Source: Bog-473 sp963838835 (GTDB lineage Bacteria; Actinomycetota; Acidimicrobiia; Acidimicrobiales; RAAP-2). From it: 64,000 bases of DNA. Made by a program: the position numbers and the translations under genes. Under the pieces are notes generated by a model that did no database searches, was not told where the DNA came from, and saw nothing but the letters and a program-made list of their open reading frames with translations. The DNA is taken from assembly GCA_963838835.1 (NCBI GenBank), contig CAWITA010000023.1:744001-808000 (forward strand), in the 5' to 3' direction. Shown one piece after another: positions 56,024 through 64,000 of the stretch (the stretch's first letter is position 1; every line of letters begins with the position of its first letter).

Positions 56024-56893
56024 TCAACGATGTCCGTCCCCGTCCGGGGCCGGGGCCGCGTAGTACGACGGCGTGTCCTGGCCGACCACCAGTTGCCGCA
56101 GGCCGTCGGGCTCCACCAGTCGGTGCGCGACCGTGGCGGTGTCGGACAGTTCGAGGTGCACCAGACCGCACCGCTTTTCGCCGATGGTCCGTTGCCACGA
56201 CTCGGGCAAGACCGCCCAGGTGGTCGGAGCCCACACGTGTGACGTATCGCCGATCCGCAGGACGCGGAACTGGTGCACGTGGCCGCTCACGACCAGGGGC
56301 ATGACCGGGACGTCCTCGAGCAAGCGGCGCAGGCGGTCGCGACCGGGCGCGGGCACGAACCGGACGGCCGGCGCCGTCGCCATCTCTTCGTCGCTCGCCA
56401 GCACCGGTTTGTGGGAGACCAACGCGAGCAGGTGCTCCGGCGTCGACGCGTCGAGGACTCCCTCGAGCCACGCCCACTGCACGTCCTCCGCCGGTAGCCC
56501 CGACCCGAACAACTGTGCGTTGACACCGACCAGCCGCCACCGGCCGACGTCGGTTGCCCACCAGTGGGGGCCCACCCACCTGGTCCACCTCCCCAGCCTC
56601 TCCTCGGTCACGACGTCCGTGGGATCGCCGCCCCGGACCGGGTTGTCCCCGATGTCGTGATTGCCGGGTACCACCACCCATGGCGTCGGGGCGAGCCGCT
56701 CGAGTTGGGCCCGCGCGTAGACGAGGTCGTCGGCGTCGTGTTCCCCGTCAAGAGAGAGGTCGCCGACGTGGACGACGAGGTCGGGACCGATGCGTTGGAC
56801 GTGGTCCACCACCGCCGACCAATTGCGCTCGGCTTCGGCCGCTCGGCCGGAGAGGTGGCTGTCCGAGGCCACCACCACTGTCGTCCCCGCCAC
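56024..56893 (-). CDS. Calcineurin-like metallophosphoesterase
   Basis: 289 residues from GTG 56893. The metal ligands follow the family pattern: VVASDSHLSG (DxH), LVVHVGDLSLDGEHDADD (GDxxxD), PWVVVPGNHDIGDN (GNHD), LLALVSHKPVL and LVVSGHVHQFRV (GHxH). A soluble phosphodiesterase or phosphatase. It is convergent with the ligase, with 7 bases between the ends. Target unknown. Confidence 0.92.
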   Translation of the reverse strand: MAGTTVVVASDSHLSGRAAEAERNWSAVVDHVQRIGPDLVVHVGDLSLDGEHDADDLVYARAQLERLAPTPWVVVPGNHDIGDNPVRGGDPTDVVTEERLGRWTRWVGPHWWATDVGRWRLVGVNAQLFGSGLPAEDVQWAWLEGVLDASTPEHLLALVSHKPVLASDEEMATAPAVRFVPAPGRDRLRRLLEDVPVMPLVVSGHVHQFRVLRIGDTSHVWAPTTWAVLPESWQRTIGEKRCGLVHLELSDTATVAHRLVEPDGLRQLVVGQDTPSYYAAPAPDGDGHR

Positions 56894-57063
56894 GCGGTCA
56901 GGCTAGTCAGAGCCACTCGGCCGGTCCGGGAACCGGAGGGTGCCCTCCGTGATGGAGATCACCGTGCGACGAAGGGCATATTAGAGTATCCTAAATCCGT
57001 GATCTTCTCCCGGGGGAAGGTGCCTGACGGACGTCTCGGCCCGAGGGCCAGGAGATCCGTGCG

Positions 57064-59904
57064 GTGAGCACCTACGTCGAGTTTCTCCTGCTCGGCCTCG
57101 GGAACGGCGGCGTTTTCGCCGCCCTCGCGATGGCGCTCGTGGTCACCTACCGCTCGTCGGGGGTGCTCAATTTCGCCACCGGTGCCCAGGCCCTCTACGC
57201 CGCCTACACCTATTCGCTCCTGCGCAACGGACAGCTCCTCCAACCCATCCCGGGCCTGACCCCGACCATCGGCATCGGGACCAACCTCTCCTTCTGGCCG
57301 GCCCTGCTGATCACACTGGGCATCCAGGCGGTGCTCGGCGCGGCGGCCTACCTGCTGATCTTCCGTCCGCTGCGCAATCACCGGCCGGTGGCCAAGGCCG
57401 TCGCGTCCATCGGCCTGATGGGCCTGCTGACCGCGATCGTGAGCTACCAGGTGGGGACCACCTCCGAGATCCTGGTCAACCCGATCTTTCCCCAGAACCA
57501 CCTGAGCTTCTTCGGGGTCAACATCTCGGTCGACCGGCTGTGGCTGGCGGCCACCATCATCGGTCTTGGGATCGTGCTGACCGTGCTCTTCCGCTTCACC
57601 CGCTTCGGCCTCGCCACCCGCGCCTCGGCCGAGACGGAGGTGGGCGCGCTGGTGAGCGGGCTCTCCCCGGACCGCATCGCACTGGTCAACTGGATCATCA
57701 GCTTCGTGGTCTGCGGGGTGGCGGGGATCCTGATCGCCCCCCTGGTCCCCCTGGTGCCCGGGACCTACACCCTGTTCATCGTGCCGGCGCTCGCCGCCGC
57801 GGTGGTCGGGCGCTTCCATTCGCTCGGGTGGGCCATCACGGCGGGTTTGGCGATCGGCGCACTCGAGTCGCTCTCCGTGTACCTCAACGGCGTCCACCCC
57901 GGGTTCCCCGCCGGCGCCGGCGAGCTCATCCCGTTGATCCTCGTGCTGGTGGTGCTGGCCGTCCGGGGCCAGACCATGCCGAGTCGGGGCACACTCCTCC
58001 AGGTCACGTTGGGCCGGGCGCCCCGTCCACACTGGCGCCTGGCCACGACGGTCGTGGGGACGGCGGTGGGCGTCGGCGCGATCTTCTTCTTCACCGGCAA
58101 CGACCGGGCGGCGTTGTACTCGAGCTTCATCCTCGGTGTGATCTCGCTGTCGTTGGTGGTAGTGACGGGGTACACGGGGCAGATCTCGCTGGCGCAGCTC
58201 ACCTTCGCGGGCGTGTCCGCCTACATCCTGAGCACGTTCGCCGAGTCGTGGGGGATCCCCTTCCCCATCGCGCCGATCCTGGCCGCCCTCGTCGCGGCGG
58301 CGGCCGGCGTGGTGATCGGGTTGCCCGCCCTTCGCGTGCGCGGACTCATGCTGGGCGTGGTCACCCTGACCTTCGCGGCCGGGGTGGAGGCCATCTGGTT
58401 CAACAACAACTCGATCGACGGCGGGGCGGGCGGCCTGGCCATTCCGACTCCCCGCCTGTTCGGCATGGATCTCGGCATCGGGTCGGGCAAGGACTTCCCC
58501 CGGCCGGCGTTCGGCATCCTCTGCCTCGTCGTGCTGGTCCTGGTCGCAGTGGGGGTGAGCTGGTTGCGCACGAGCCGCCTGGGCTCGGCGATGTTGGCGG
58601 TGCGGTCGGACGAACGGTCGGCGGCGGCGGCGGGGATCAACGTGGTCAAGATCAAGCTGATCGCCTTCGCCATCTCCGCCTTCATCGCCGGATTGGGGGG
58701 GTCGTTGCTGGCGTACCAACTGGGGAACGTGACCTTCCAGGACTTCGACGCGTACCTGGGCCTGGTGGCGTTCTCCATCGTGGTGGTCGCCGGCATCACC
58801 TCGGTGAGCGGCGGCATCCTGGCCGGGATCATCTCCGCCGGGGGCATCCTGGTGGCGCTGATCTCGTCGGGCGTCGGCAGCGGCGGCGTGGACAACTGGT
58901 ACGGGGTCGTGGCCGGCATCGGCGTCATCCTGACCGTGATCTTCAATCCCGACGGCATTGTCGGGCCGACGCACCTCTTTTTGGAGCAGCGGCGGGTGCG
59001 TGGTGTCATGGCCCGCCCCGAGGGCGCCTTGGTGCCGGCGTTGCAGGCGGCCGCCGCCTCTGGGACCGACATGTCCACGCGGCCGCTGGCCTCGGTCGCG
59101 GCCGAGCCGGGCCAGCTGGTCGGGAGCGGGGCGGGCGTCGGGACCAACGGCCACACCAAGGCGGACGGGTCGGGCACACCCGATCCCCTGCTCGAGGTCC
59201 GCAACCTGACGGTCCGCTACGGCGGCGTCGTCGCGGTCGACGACGTCACCTTCAGCGTCGAGGAGGGCCAGATCGTCGGGCTGATCGGTCCCAATGGTGC
59301 AGGCAAGACCACCACGATCGACGCGCTGTGCGGGTTCCACGACTACGAGGGCGGGGTGGCGCTGTGGGGGCGGGACGTGGCTGGATACTCGCCCCACCGT
59401 CGGGCCGCCCTCGGACTCGCCCGCACGTTCCAGCTCGCCGGAGTGTCCGACGACCTGACGGTGGAGGAGAACGTCCAGGTCGGTCAGCACCGGGCGACGG
59501 CCCACGACCCCGACGCGCTGACGAGGATCCTCGACCAGCTGGGCTTGGTCGAGATGCGCGACCTACAGGTGTCGATGCTCTCGCAGGGCCAGCGCCAACT
59601 GGTGTCCGTGGCTCGGGCGTTGGCCGGTGAGCCCCGCCTCCTCCTCCTGGACGAGCCCGCGGCCGGGCTCGACAGCACCGAGAGCCTGTGGCTGGCGGAC
59701 CGCCTACGCGCCGTCCGCGACACCGGCGTGACCATCCTGCTGGTCGATCACGACATGAGCCTGGTGCTGAACCTGTGCGACAGCATCGACGTGCTCGACT
59801 TCGGTGCGCTGATCGCGACCGGCACGCCCGAGCAGATCCGGGCCAACGAGCTGGTGTCGACGGCCTACCTGGGCGCCACTCACCAACGGTTGGTGGCATC
59901 GTGA
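57064..59904 (+). CDS. livHMG: LivH-LivM-LivG fusion: branched-chain-type ABC transporter permease-permease-ATPase
   Basis: 946 residues from GTG 57064. LivH domain (about 1-310) begins LLLGLGNGGVFAALAMALVVTYRSSGVLNFATGAQ and carries the LivH loop RASAETEVGALVSGLSPDR. LivM domain (about 330-645) has LYSSFILGVISLSLVVVTGYTGQISLAQLTF and AVRSDERSAAAAGINV. A Gly/Ala linker (about 650-710) leads to LivG: Walker A IGPNGAGKTTTIDAL, a signature LSQGQRQLVSVARAL (Gln replaces Gly of LSGGQ) and Walker B LLLLDEPAAGLD. The three proteins are normally separate. It should import amino acids or other small carboxylates with LivF and the binding protein encoded nearby. Confidence 0.92.
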   Translation: MSTYVEFLLLGLGNGGVFAALAMALVVTYRSSGVLNFATGAQALYAAYTYSLLRNGQLLQPIPGLTPTIGIGTNLSFWPALLITLGIQAVLGAAAYLLIFRPLRNHRPVAKAVASIGLMGLLTAIVSYQVGTTSEILVNPIFPQNHLSFFGVNISVDRLWLAATIIGLGIVLTVLFRFTRFGLATRASAETEVGALVSGLSPDRIALVNWIISFVVCGVAGILIAPLVPLVPGTYTLFIVPALAAAVVGRFHSLGWAITAGLAIGALESLSVYLNGVHPGFPAGAGELIPLILVLVVLAVRGQTMPSRGTLLQVTLGRAPRPHWRLATTVVGTAVGVGAIFFFTGNDRAALYSSFILGVISLSLVVVTGYTGQISLAQLTFAGVSAYILSTFAESWGIPFPIAPILAALVAAAAGVVIGLPALRVRGLMLGVVTLTFAAGVEAIWFNNNSIDGGAGGLAIPTPRLFGMDLGIGSGKDFPRPAFGILCLVVLVLVAVGVSWLRTSRLGSAMLAVRSDERSAAAAGINVVKIKLIAFAISAFIAGLGGSLLAYQLGNVTFQDFDAYLGLVAFSIVVVAGITSVSGGILAGIISAGGILVALISSGVGSGGVDNWYGVVAGIGVILTVIFNPDGIVGPTHLFLEQRRVRGVMARPEGALVPALQAAAASGTDMSTRPLASVAAEPGQLVGSGAGVGTNGHTKADGSGTPDPLLEVRNLTVRYGGVVAVDDVTFSVEEGQIVGLIGPNGAGKTTTIDALCGFHDYEGGVALWGRDVAGYSPHRRAALGLARTFQLAGVSDDLTVEENVQVGQHRATAHDPDALTRILDQLGLVEMRDLQVSMLSQGQRQLVSVARALAGEPRLLLLDEPAAGLDSTESLWLADRLRAVRDTGVTILLVDHDMSLVLNLCDSIDVLDFGALIATGTPEQIRANELVSTAYLGATHQRLVAS

Positions 59905-60659
59905 CCGTGGTGAGCGCGGCGCCAACGGCCGACAGGCCGGGGGGTCACACCCCGGTGGTCGAGTGCAAGGGCCTCGACGTCGGCTACGGCAAGCTGACCG
60001 TGGCCCGCGACATCACCTTCTCTCTCGAACCCAGGAAGGTCCTCACGATCCTGGGCCCCAACGGCGCCGGCAAGACGACACTGCTGATGACGCTCGCCGG
60101 TTTCCTCGCGCCGCGCTGCGGCACGATCACCCTCAACGGGGACCTCGTCAAGGGCGCGTCACCACGTCGCATGAACCGGGCCGGCATGGTGCTCGTCCCT
60201 GACTTCCGCGCGCTGTTCACCCAACTCACTCCGATTCAGAACCTGAAGCTGGCGGCCGCGCGCGGCGTCGACCTCGACCCCGTCCTGCAACTGTTCCCCG
60301 CGCTGGCACGACGCGAGAGGCTGCGGGTCGCCGACCTCTCAGGCGGTGAGCAGCAGATGCTGGCCATCGCTCGGGCCCTGGTGCAGTCACCAAAGTTGCT
60401 GCTCATCGACGAGATGTCCCTTGGGCTCGCGCCCGTGGCGGTCGAGGCGCTGATGCCGGTCATCCGCCGGGTGGCCGACGAGCATGGGGCCTCGGTGATC
60501 ATGGTGGAACAGCACATCCAGCTGGCCCTGGAGGTGGCCGACCAGGCGATGGTGCTCGTACACGGCAGCATCGTTCTCTCCGACTCGGCGGAAACGCTGC
60601 GCGCGGACACCTCCGCCGTGGAATCGGCCTACATGAGCGGCTCGATCACCTCCGGTTGA
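59901..60659 (+). CDS. livF: LivF-type ABC transporter ATP-binding protein
   Basis: 252 residues from GTG 59901, overlapping the fusion-gene stop as GTGA. Walker A ILGPNGAGKTTLLMTLAGF, signature DLSGGEQQMLAIARAL, Walker B LLLIDEMSLGLAPV and H-loop VEQHIQLALEVADQ are intact. MVLVPDFRALFTQLTPIQNLKLAA is typical of LivF. It forms the second ATPase of the importer with the LivG part of the fusion. Its 3' end overlaps the convergent PPOX gene by 14 bases. Confidence 0.93.
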   Translation: MTVVSAAPTADRPGGHTPVVECKGLDVGYGKLTVARDITFSLEPRKVLTILGPNGAGKTTLLMTLAGFLAPRCGTITLNGDLVKGASPRRMNRAGMVLVPDFRALFTQLTPIQNLKLAAARGVDLDPVLQLFPALARRERLRVADLSGGEQQMLAIARALVQSPKLLLIDEMSLGLAPVAVEALMPVIRRVADEHGASVIMVEQHIQLALEVADQAMVLVHGSIVLSDSAETLRADTSAVESAYMSGSITSG

Positions 60660-61107
60660 GGCCGCCGCCCGATTCTGCCTCGGGGTCGGCCGCGGCGGAC
60701 CACCCGACGAGCGCCTGCACGTCGAGGAACACGACGTCGGCGAACTCGGTGTTCTCGTACTGCACGTACTTCTCGCGCAGCGTCCGCTCGCCCTCTTCGT
60801 GCTGCCGCTCGGTGATGTCGTGGACGGGCCGGCGCGCCAGGTGCGCCCGCACCCACCACAGGCGAGACCAGTCGTCGGGGTCCCAGCGCTCGCACAGAAG
60901 GGTGGCGGTGGCGTCGTGATCGAGGTTGCGCAGCCGTTCGAGCTGGGTCGTGCTCTTCGGCTTCACCCGATCGATGGGCGTCACGATCATCTTCGGGACG
61001 ACGGCGAAGCAGACCGGCACCGCGTCGATGGTCCCGTTGGGGTTCGATGTGCACAGGACCCCGTGATCAGTGGTACGCACGGCGCGCCAGCAGTCATCCG
61101 TCGTCAT
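60646..61107 (-). CDS. Pyridoxamine 5'-phosphate oxidase-like (F420/FMN-binding) protein
   Basis: 153 residues from ATG 61107. The split-barrel core reads HGVLCTSNPNGTIDAVPVCFAV and IVTPIDRVKPKSTTQLERLRNLDHDATATLLCERWDPDDWSRLWWVRAHLA, matching the actinobacterial TIGR03668-type flavin/deazaflavin-binding PPOX proteins. It lies 13 bases after the ClpX-type zinc-finger gene, so they are probably co-transcribed. The substrate is unknown. Confidence 0.87.
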   Translation of the reverse strand: MTTDDCWRAVRTTDHGVLCTSNPNGTIDAVPVCFAVVPKMIVTPIDRVKPKSTTQLERLRNLDHDATATLLCERWDPDDWSRLWWVRAHLARRPVHDITERQHEEGERTLREKYVQYENTEFADVVFLDVQALVGWSAAADPEAESGGGLNRR

Positions 61108-61120
61108 CCGCACCTGCTGT

Positions 61121-61492
61121 CTACTCCTCGGCGGCGAAGCGCTCCCAGGCCGACTGGCGGGTGATGCCGAGGGCCTCGCCGACCTGCGCCCAGGTGGCCC
61201 CGAGCGTGCGGGCTCGGCGCACCCAGCCGAGCAGGCTCTCTTCGACCTGGGCCTGGGCACGGGCGACGTTGGGGAGGTTGGCCAGGGCGGCATCGAGAGA
61301 GTCGGTCCGCTCCCAGGGCAACAGACGCGGCTCCGTCAGTCCCTCGGGAAGGTCCTCGATGATCTGACAGCACAGTTCGACGCACTCGTCGCACACGAAG
61401 ACGGCGGGTCCCGCTACCAACCGTTTCACCTCGGTGTTCGGCTTCAGGCAAAAGGAGCAGCAGGCAACGACATCCTCTTCCCGCGTGGGCAT
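61121..61492 (-). CDS. ClpX-type zinc finger fused to helix-turn-helix
   Basis: 123 residues from ATG 61492 (AGGAAG 9 bases upstream); a GTG at 61528 lacks a site. Residues 10-45 carry CSFCLKPNTEVKRLVAG, then FVCDECVELC: the four-Cys ClpX zinc-binding domain without the AAA+ part. Residues about 90-123 form a helix-turn-helix, RTLGATWAQVGEALGITRQSAWERF. The ClpX-like finger is normally a substrate or partner-binding dimerisation module, so here it could recruit a protein to a DNA site. Lies between the PPOX gene and the ABC binding protein. Confidence 0.85.
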   Translation of the reverse strand: MPTREEDVVACCSFCLKPNTEVKRLVAGPAVFVCDECVELCCQIIEDLPEGLTEPRLLPWERTDSLDAALANLPNVARAQAQVEESLLGWVRRARTLGATWAQVGEALGITRQSAWERFAAEE

Positions 61493-61565
61493 GGCGGCGA
61501 TCTTCCTGGCGAAGCGGTCAGGGAGCACCTTACAGCGTCAGGGAACCCCTGACGAGCGAGGTCCC

Positions 61566-62852
61566 CTAGAACAGCGGCGTCGGGTCGTACACCTTGATGC
61601 CGGTGATCTTGCCGGACTTGCCGCTCTGGATGACGCCGAGCGCGGCGGACGATGAGCACACGGACTTGAGCAGCGGGATGGCCGTCCCGTTGCAGGTGAA
61701 GGTCAGGCCGCCCGAGAGCGGAATGACCACGTTCTTCGCCGTCTCGGTCTGCGTCTTGATCCCGGCAGCTGTGACGGGCGCGGTCGAACCCTTCATGATG
61801 GCCGCCAACGCAAGCACGGGGCTGATGCCGTCTGCCTGGTTGCTGCTGACGTTGGGGTTCGGGTTCACCTTTGGCAGGTACTTCTTGATGATGGCCCCGT
61901 AGGTCGCCAGGTCGGACTTGGACGCCTGGGTAGTCGTCGTGATGTACGAGCCGGTGAGCGCCTTGTCCAGCGTGGCCGAGTCGAGGATGGTCGGGTCCTG
62001 GCACGTCGAGAGCACGTACCGTGGCAGCTTGAGGCCGAGCGTGTTGTAGGCCTGCAGGAAAGAGCTGCAGAACGTCACGTCGCCGACCATGCCTACCGCG
62101 TCCGCGCCGCCCGAGACGGCCGACTGCAGCTGCGGGCTCATGTCGGCCGTTCCCGGGTTCACCGGGATCACCGTGAAGCCGACGCCCGCCGCCTTGAAGA
62201 CGATGGCACCGAGCGCCTGCGCGCCCTGGATGGCTGCCGGCACGTTCTCCACTAAGAGGGCAACCTTCGTATAGCCGTGCTGCTTGGCACTCAGCGCCTC
62301 GGCACCCAGATAGGCAGGGAAACCCCCCGTCAGGGCGAAGGCGCCGGGTGAGGTGAGCTCGGCGGTGGACGCACCGCTGATCGTGATGTAGGGGATACCG
62401 GCGCCGACGATCGTGGGCACCTCGGTCTGCCCCTGCCCGGTGAAGGGCTCGACCACGGCGACGACGCCCTTCTGGACCATGTCGTTGGCGCAGGTCTGGC
62501 CACCGGCGGGGGTCGACTGGTTCTCGCAGGTGTAGAGGTCGATCTTGTGACCCTCGAGGCCGTCGCCGTACTCGTTCTGGTAGTTGACGGCTGCCTGAGC
62601 TCCCTGGTTAACGTCTTCGGCGGTGCCGATGGAACTGCCGGCCCCGCCGTCGCTGATGAGGCCGATCGTCACCGCGGGCAAGGTGGCCGGATGGGCCTTG
62701 CCGAGCCCACTGGCCCCGGCAGTGCCGACGCCGACGACTGCGGCCGCCGACAGGGAGGCGGTCGCCATGACACCTGCCGCCAGGAGTGTCCGTCCGATCC
62801 CGCGCCTCGACCGCTCGCCCGACCGCCGCATCGCACCTGTCTTGACCAGCAC
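61566..62852 (-). CDS. ABC transporter substrate-binding protein, branched-chain amino acid type
   Basis: 428 residues from GTG 62852 (AGGAGG 6 bases upstream). A basic n-region and Ala/Leu/Val core form a signal peptide, with cleavage near GTAGAS. The periplasmic-binding fold type I is seen in TIGLISDGGAGSSIGTAEDVNQGAQAAVNYQN, IPYITISGASTAELTSPGAFALTGG and ADAVGMVGDVTFCSSFLQAYN. Four or more Cys residues may pair. It is opposite and close to the LivHMG/LivF genes and most likely delivers their substrate. A promoter lies at 62932-62961. Confidence 0.88.
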   Translation of the reverse strand: MLVKTGAMRRSGERSRRGIGRTLLAAGVMATASLSAAAVVGVGTAGASGLGKAHPATLPAVTIGLISDGGAGSSIGTAEDVNQGAQAAVNYQNEYGDGLEGHKIDLYTCENQSTPAGGQTCANDMVQKGVVAVVEPFTGQGQTEVPTIVGAGIPYITISGASTAELTSPGAFALTGGFPAYLGAEALSAKQHGYTKVALLVENVPAAIQGAQALGAIVFKAAGVGFTVIPVNPGTADMSPQLQSAVSGGADAVGMVGDVTFCSSFLQAYNTLGLKLPRYVLSTCQDPTILDSATLDKALTGSYITTTTQASKSDLATYGAIIKKYLPKVNPNPNVSSNQADGISPVLALAAIMKGSTAPVTAAGIKTQTETAKNVVIPLSGGLTFTCNGTAIPLLKSVCSSSAALGVIQSGKSGKITGIKVYDPTPLF

Positions 62853-62931
62853 TTATCCTCCTCGGGGATCAGGGGGCGGCGGATGTGCTCGTCCAGCCAC
62901 AGCAGGCCCCCCGGAGGCTGCGGCAGAAAAG

Positions 62932-62961
62932 AGTATACCGTTTGCTCCTTCCTACCGTCAA
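62932..62961 (-). promoter_or_regulatory. Sigma70-type promoter of the binding-protein gene
   Basis: On the minus strand TTGACG (62961-62956) and TATACT (62937-62932) are separated by 18 bp, which is near the consensus. Transcription would start near 62925, leaving an untranslated leader of about 70 bases before the GTG at 62852. Confidence 0.6.
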
Positions 62962-63078
62962 CATATCGCAACATTTCGGGAAAGGGCTGGCAGGGGAAAA
63001 TATTCACTGGTTTCGACCGACAGATAGAGGAAACTCTTCTCCCCAGCGGGCGCAGGCGGTTTCGTCGACTCCTGTCGC

Positions 63079-64000
63079 TCAGGGCACGGTGACGGGCAGG
63101 CGCTCCCATCCCCGCACCGTCGAGGTATGGGCCTGGACCGCGTGGTCCCAGTCCACCTCCCAGGTGGGGAACCGTTGCAGGACCTCCTCGAGGGCGATGC
63201 GGCCCTCGAGCCGGGCCAGATGGCTGCCCAGGCAGAAGTGGATGCCGTAGCCGAAGGAGAGGTGCTGGTCGAACTTGCGGTGGATGTCGAAGCGGTCCGG
63301 ATCGGAGAACGTGCGCTCGTCCCGGTTGGCGGCCCCGTTCATGAGCACCAGCACGCTCCCCTGCGGCACGGTCTCGCCGTGATGCTCGACGTCCCGGGTC
63401 ACGAATCTCGCCTGGACCGGTGAGGGCGCCTCGTAGCGCAGGAGCTCTTCGATAGCGCCCGGAATCAGGCTCGAATCTTCGGCGAGCTCCCGGCGCTGCT
63501 CGGGGTGCTCGGCCAGGAGCTTTCCGGCCCAGCCGATGAGCCGCGTCGTCGTCTCGTTGCCGGCACCTGCCAACAACCCCACGTAGCCGAGGATCTCCTC
63601 GCGGGTCAGCGTCCGCGTGGTGCCCGTCGTGTCGACGAACTCCGCCTGGATCAACTTCGTCATGAGGTCGTCGGAGGGGTGCTCGGCCCGCCACTCGATG
63701 TACTCGGCGAAGCCGTCGCCACCGACCGTCGCCAAGCTCTGTTCGCTCGGGGGTGGCGCAGTCCCCTCCTCGAGGCGCAAGGAGGCGTCGAGACGGTCCC
63801 GGATCGCGACCTGGTCCTCCTCGGGGATACCGAGCAGCATGCCGATGACCCGCATGGGCATCTCGGCCGCGAGGTCTCCGATGAAATCGAAGCGTCCGGT
63901 GCCGGCCAAGGGGTCAAGCGTCCGGGCGCAGAACCGCCGGACCTCGGGCTCGATGGCGTTCATCGCCCTCGGCGTGAAGACGCGGCTCAAGAGGCTGCGG
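63079..64000 (-). CDS. Cytochrome P450 (5' end beyond window)
   Basis: At least 300 C-terminal residues are seen. The I-helix is LLAGAGNETTTRLIGWAGKLL (acid and Thr of the oxygen-activating site), the K-helix ExxR is EELLRYEAPSP, and the haem-binding loop is HLSFGYGIHFCLGSHLARLEG. The C-terminal TSTVRGWERLPV resembles the P450 at 38574-39781, so the two are related. The gene is uninterrupted. It lies after the ABC binding protein on the same strand. Substrate unknown; the clustered dioxygenases suggest lipid or terpenoid oxidation. Confidence 0.93.
   Translation of the reverse strand, partial: RSLLSRVFTPRAMNAIEPEVRRFCARTLDPLAGTGRFDFIGDLAAEMPMRVIGMLLGIPEEDQVAIRDRLDASLRLEEGTAPPPSEQSLATVGGDGFAEYIEWRAEHPSDDLMTKLIQAEFVDTTGTTRTLTREEILGYVGLLAGAGNETTTRLIGWAGKLLAEHPEQRRELAEDSSLIPGAIEELLRYEAPSPVQARFVTRDVEHHGETVPQGSVLVLMNGAANRDERTFSDPDRFDIHRKFDQHLSFGYGIHFCLGSHLARLEGRIALEEVLQRFPTWEVDWDHAVQAHTSTVRGWERLPVTVP

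Noticed and set aside
56959..59505. 848-codon minus-strand frame opposite the Liv fusion
   Set aside because: It is Asp/Gly/Gln/Arg-rich shadow of a GC-rich gene with a very strong real frame on the other strand.

Overview
The window is GC-rich DNA with frequent GTG starts, frequent four-base gene overlaps and a gene content typical of Actinomycetota. It carries F420/luciferase-like oxidoreductases, a wax ester synthase/DGAT, DUF35-thiolase partners, cytochromes P450, PhyH and TauD dioxygenases, small SHOCT/PLDc_N membrane proteins, and a secreted protein with 42-residue GGYWLVASDGGIF repeats. The repeat protein together with the rest points to a member of the Acidimicrobiia. That assignment is inference, because no ribosomal RNA or marker gene is present.

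Layout. 1-11.6 kb: an amino-acid permease (cut by the window edge), a set of small SHOCT/PLDc_N/DUF6325 proteins, a DUF2252 protein, an arylamine N-acetyltransferase, a GAP-family membrane protein, an alpha-L-fucosidase, an LLM oxidoreductase and a flippase-like membrane protein. 11.8-20.8 kb: a Na+/H+-type antiporter, an 848-residue PAS-GGDEF-EAL protein, a secreted SGNH hydrolase, an alpha/beta hydrolase, a quinone oxidoreductase, a probable sulfotransferase remnant and a catalase. 20.9-25.0 kb: PhyH and TauD dioxygenases, then a divergent MarR/MFS pair. 25.4-29.6 kb: a catabolic-looking cluster of DUF35, thiolase, carboxymuconolactone decarboxylase, 3-hydroxyisobutyrate dehydrogenase and amidohydrolase. 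29.7-31.6 kb: the secreted GH43-like repeat protein.

31.9-38.5 kb is a probable genomic island. A 38-bp copy of the 3' half of the tRNA-Arg(ACG) gene at 31933 matches the intact tRNA at 38438-38511, and a decayed tyrosine integrase lies beside the tRNA. Inside are WS/DGAT, a patatin remnant, a GH65 disaccharide phosphorylase and its beta-phosphoglucomutase-like partner. 38.6-49.3 kb: a P450, a ROK glucokinase, TetR with a DrrAB-type ABC exporter, an amidase, a NucS-like/DUF4268 protein, and a second DrrAB exporter with a PadR regulator. 50.4-56.0 kb: a PIG-L deacetylase, two PhyH enzymes, an LLM oxidoreductase, a small conserved protein and an acyl-CoA/AMP ligase. 57-63 kb: a branched-chain-type ABC importer in which LivH, LivM and LivG are one 946-residue protein, followed by LivF, with its binding protein nearby on the other strand. 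A second P450 runs off the right edge.

About seventeen genes contain single-base frameshifts. Most lie in 38-43 kb and 48-56 kb, while neighbouring stretches are clean. The shifts go both ways and interrupt otherwise well-conserved proteins, so many are more likely assembly or sequencing indels than real decay. The integrase, patatin and sulfotransferase remnants look genuinely broken.
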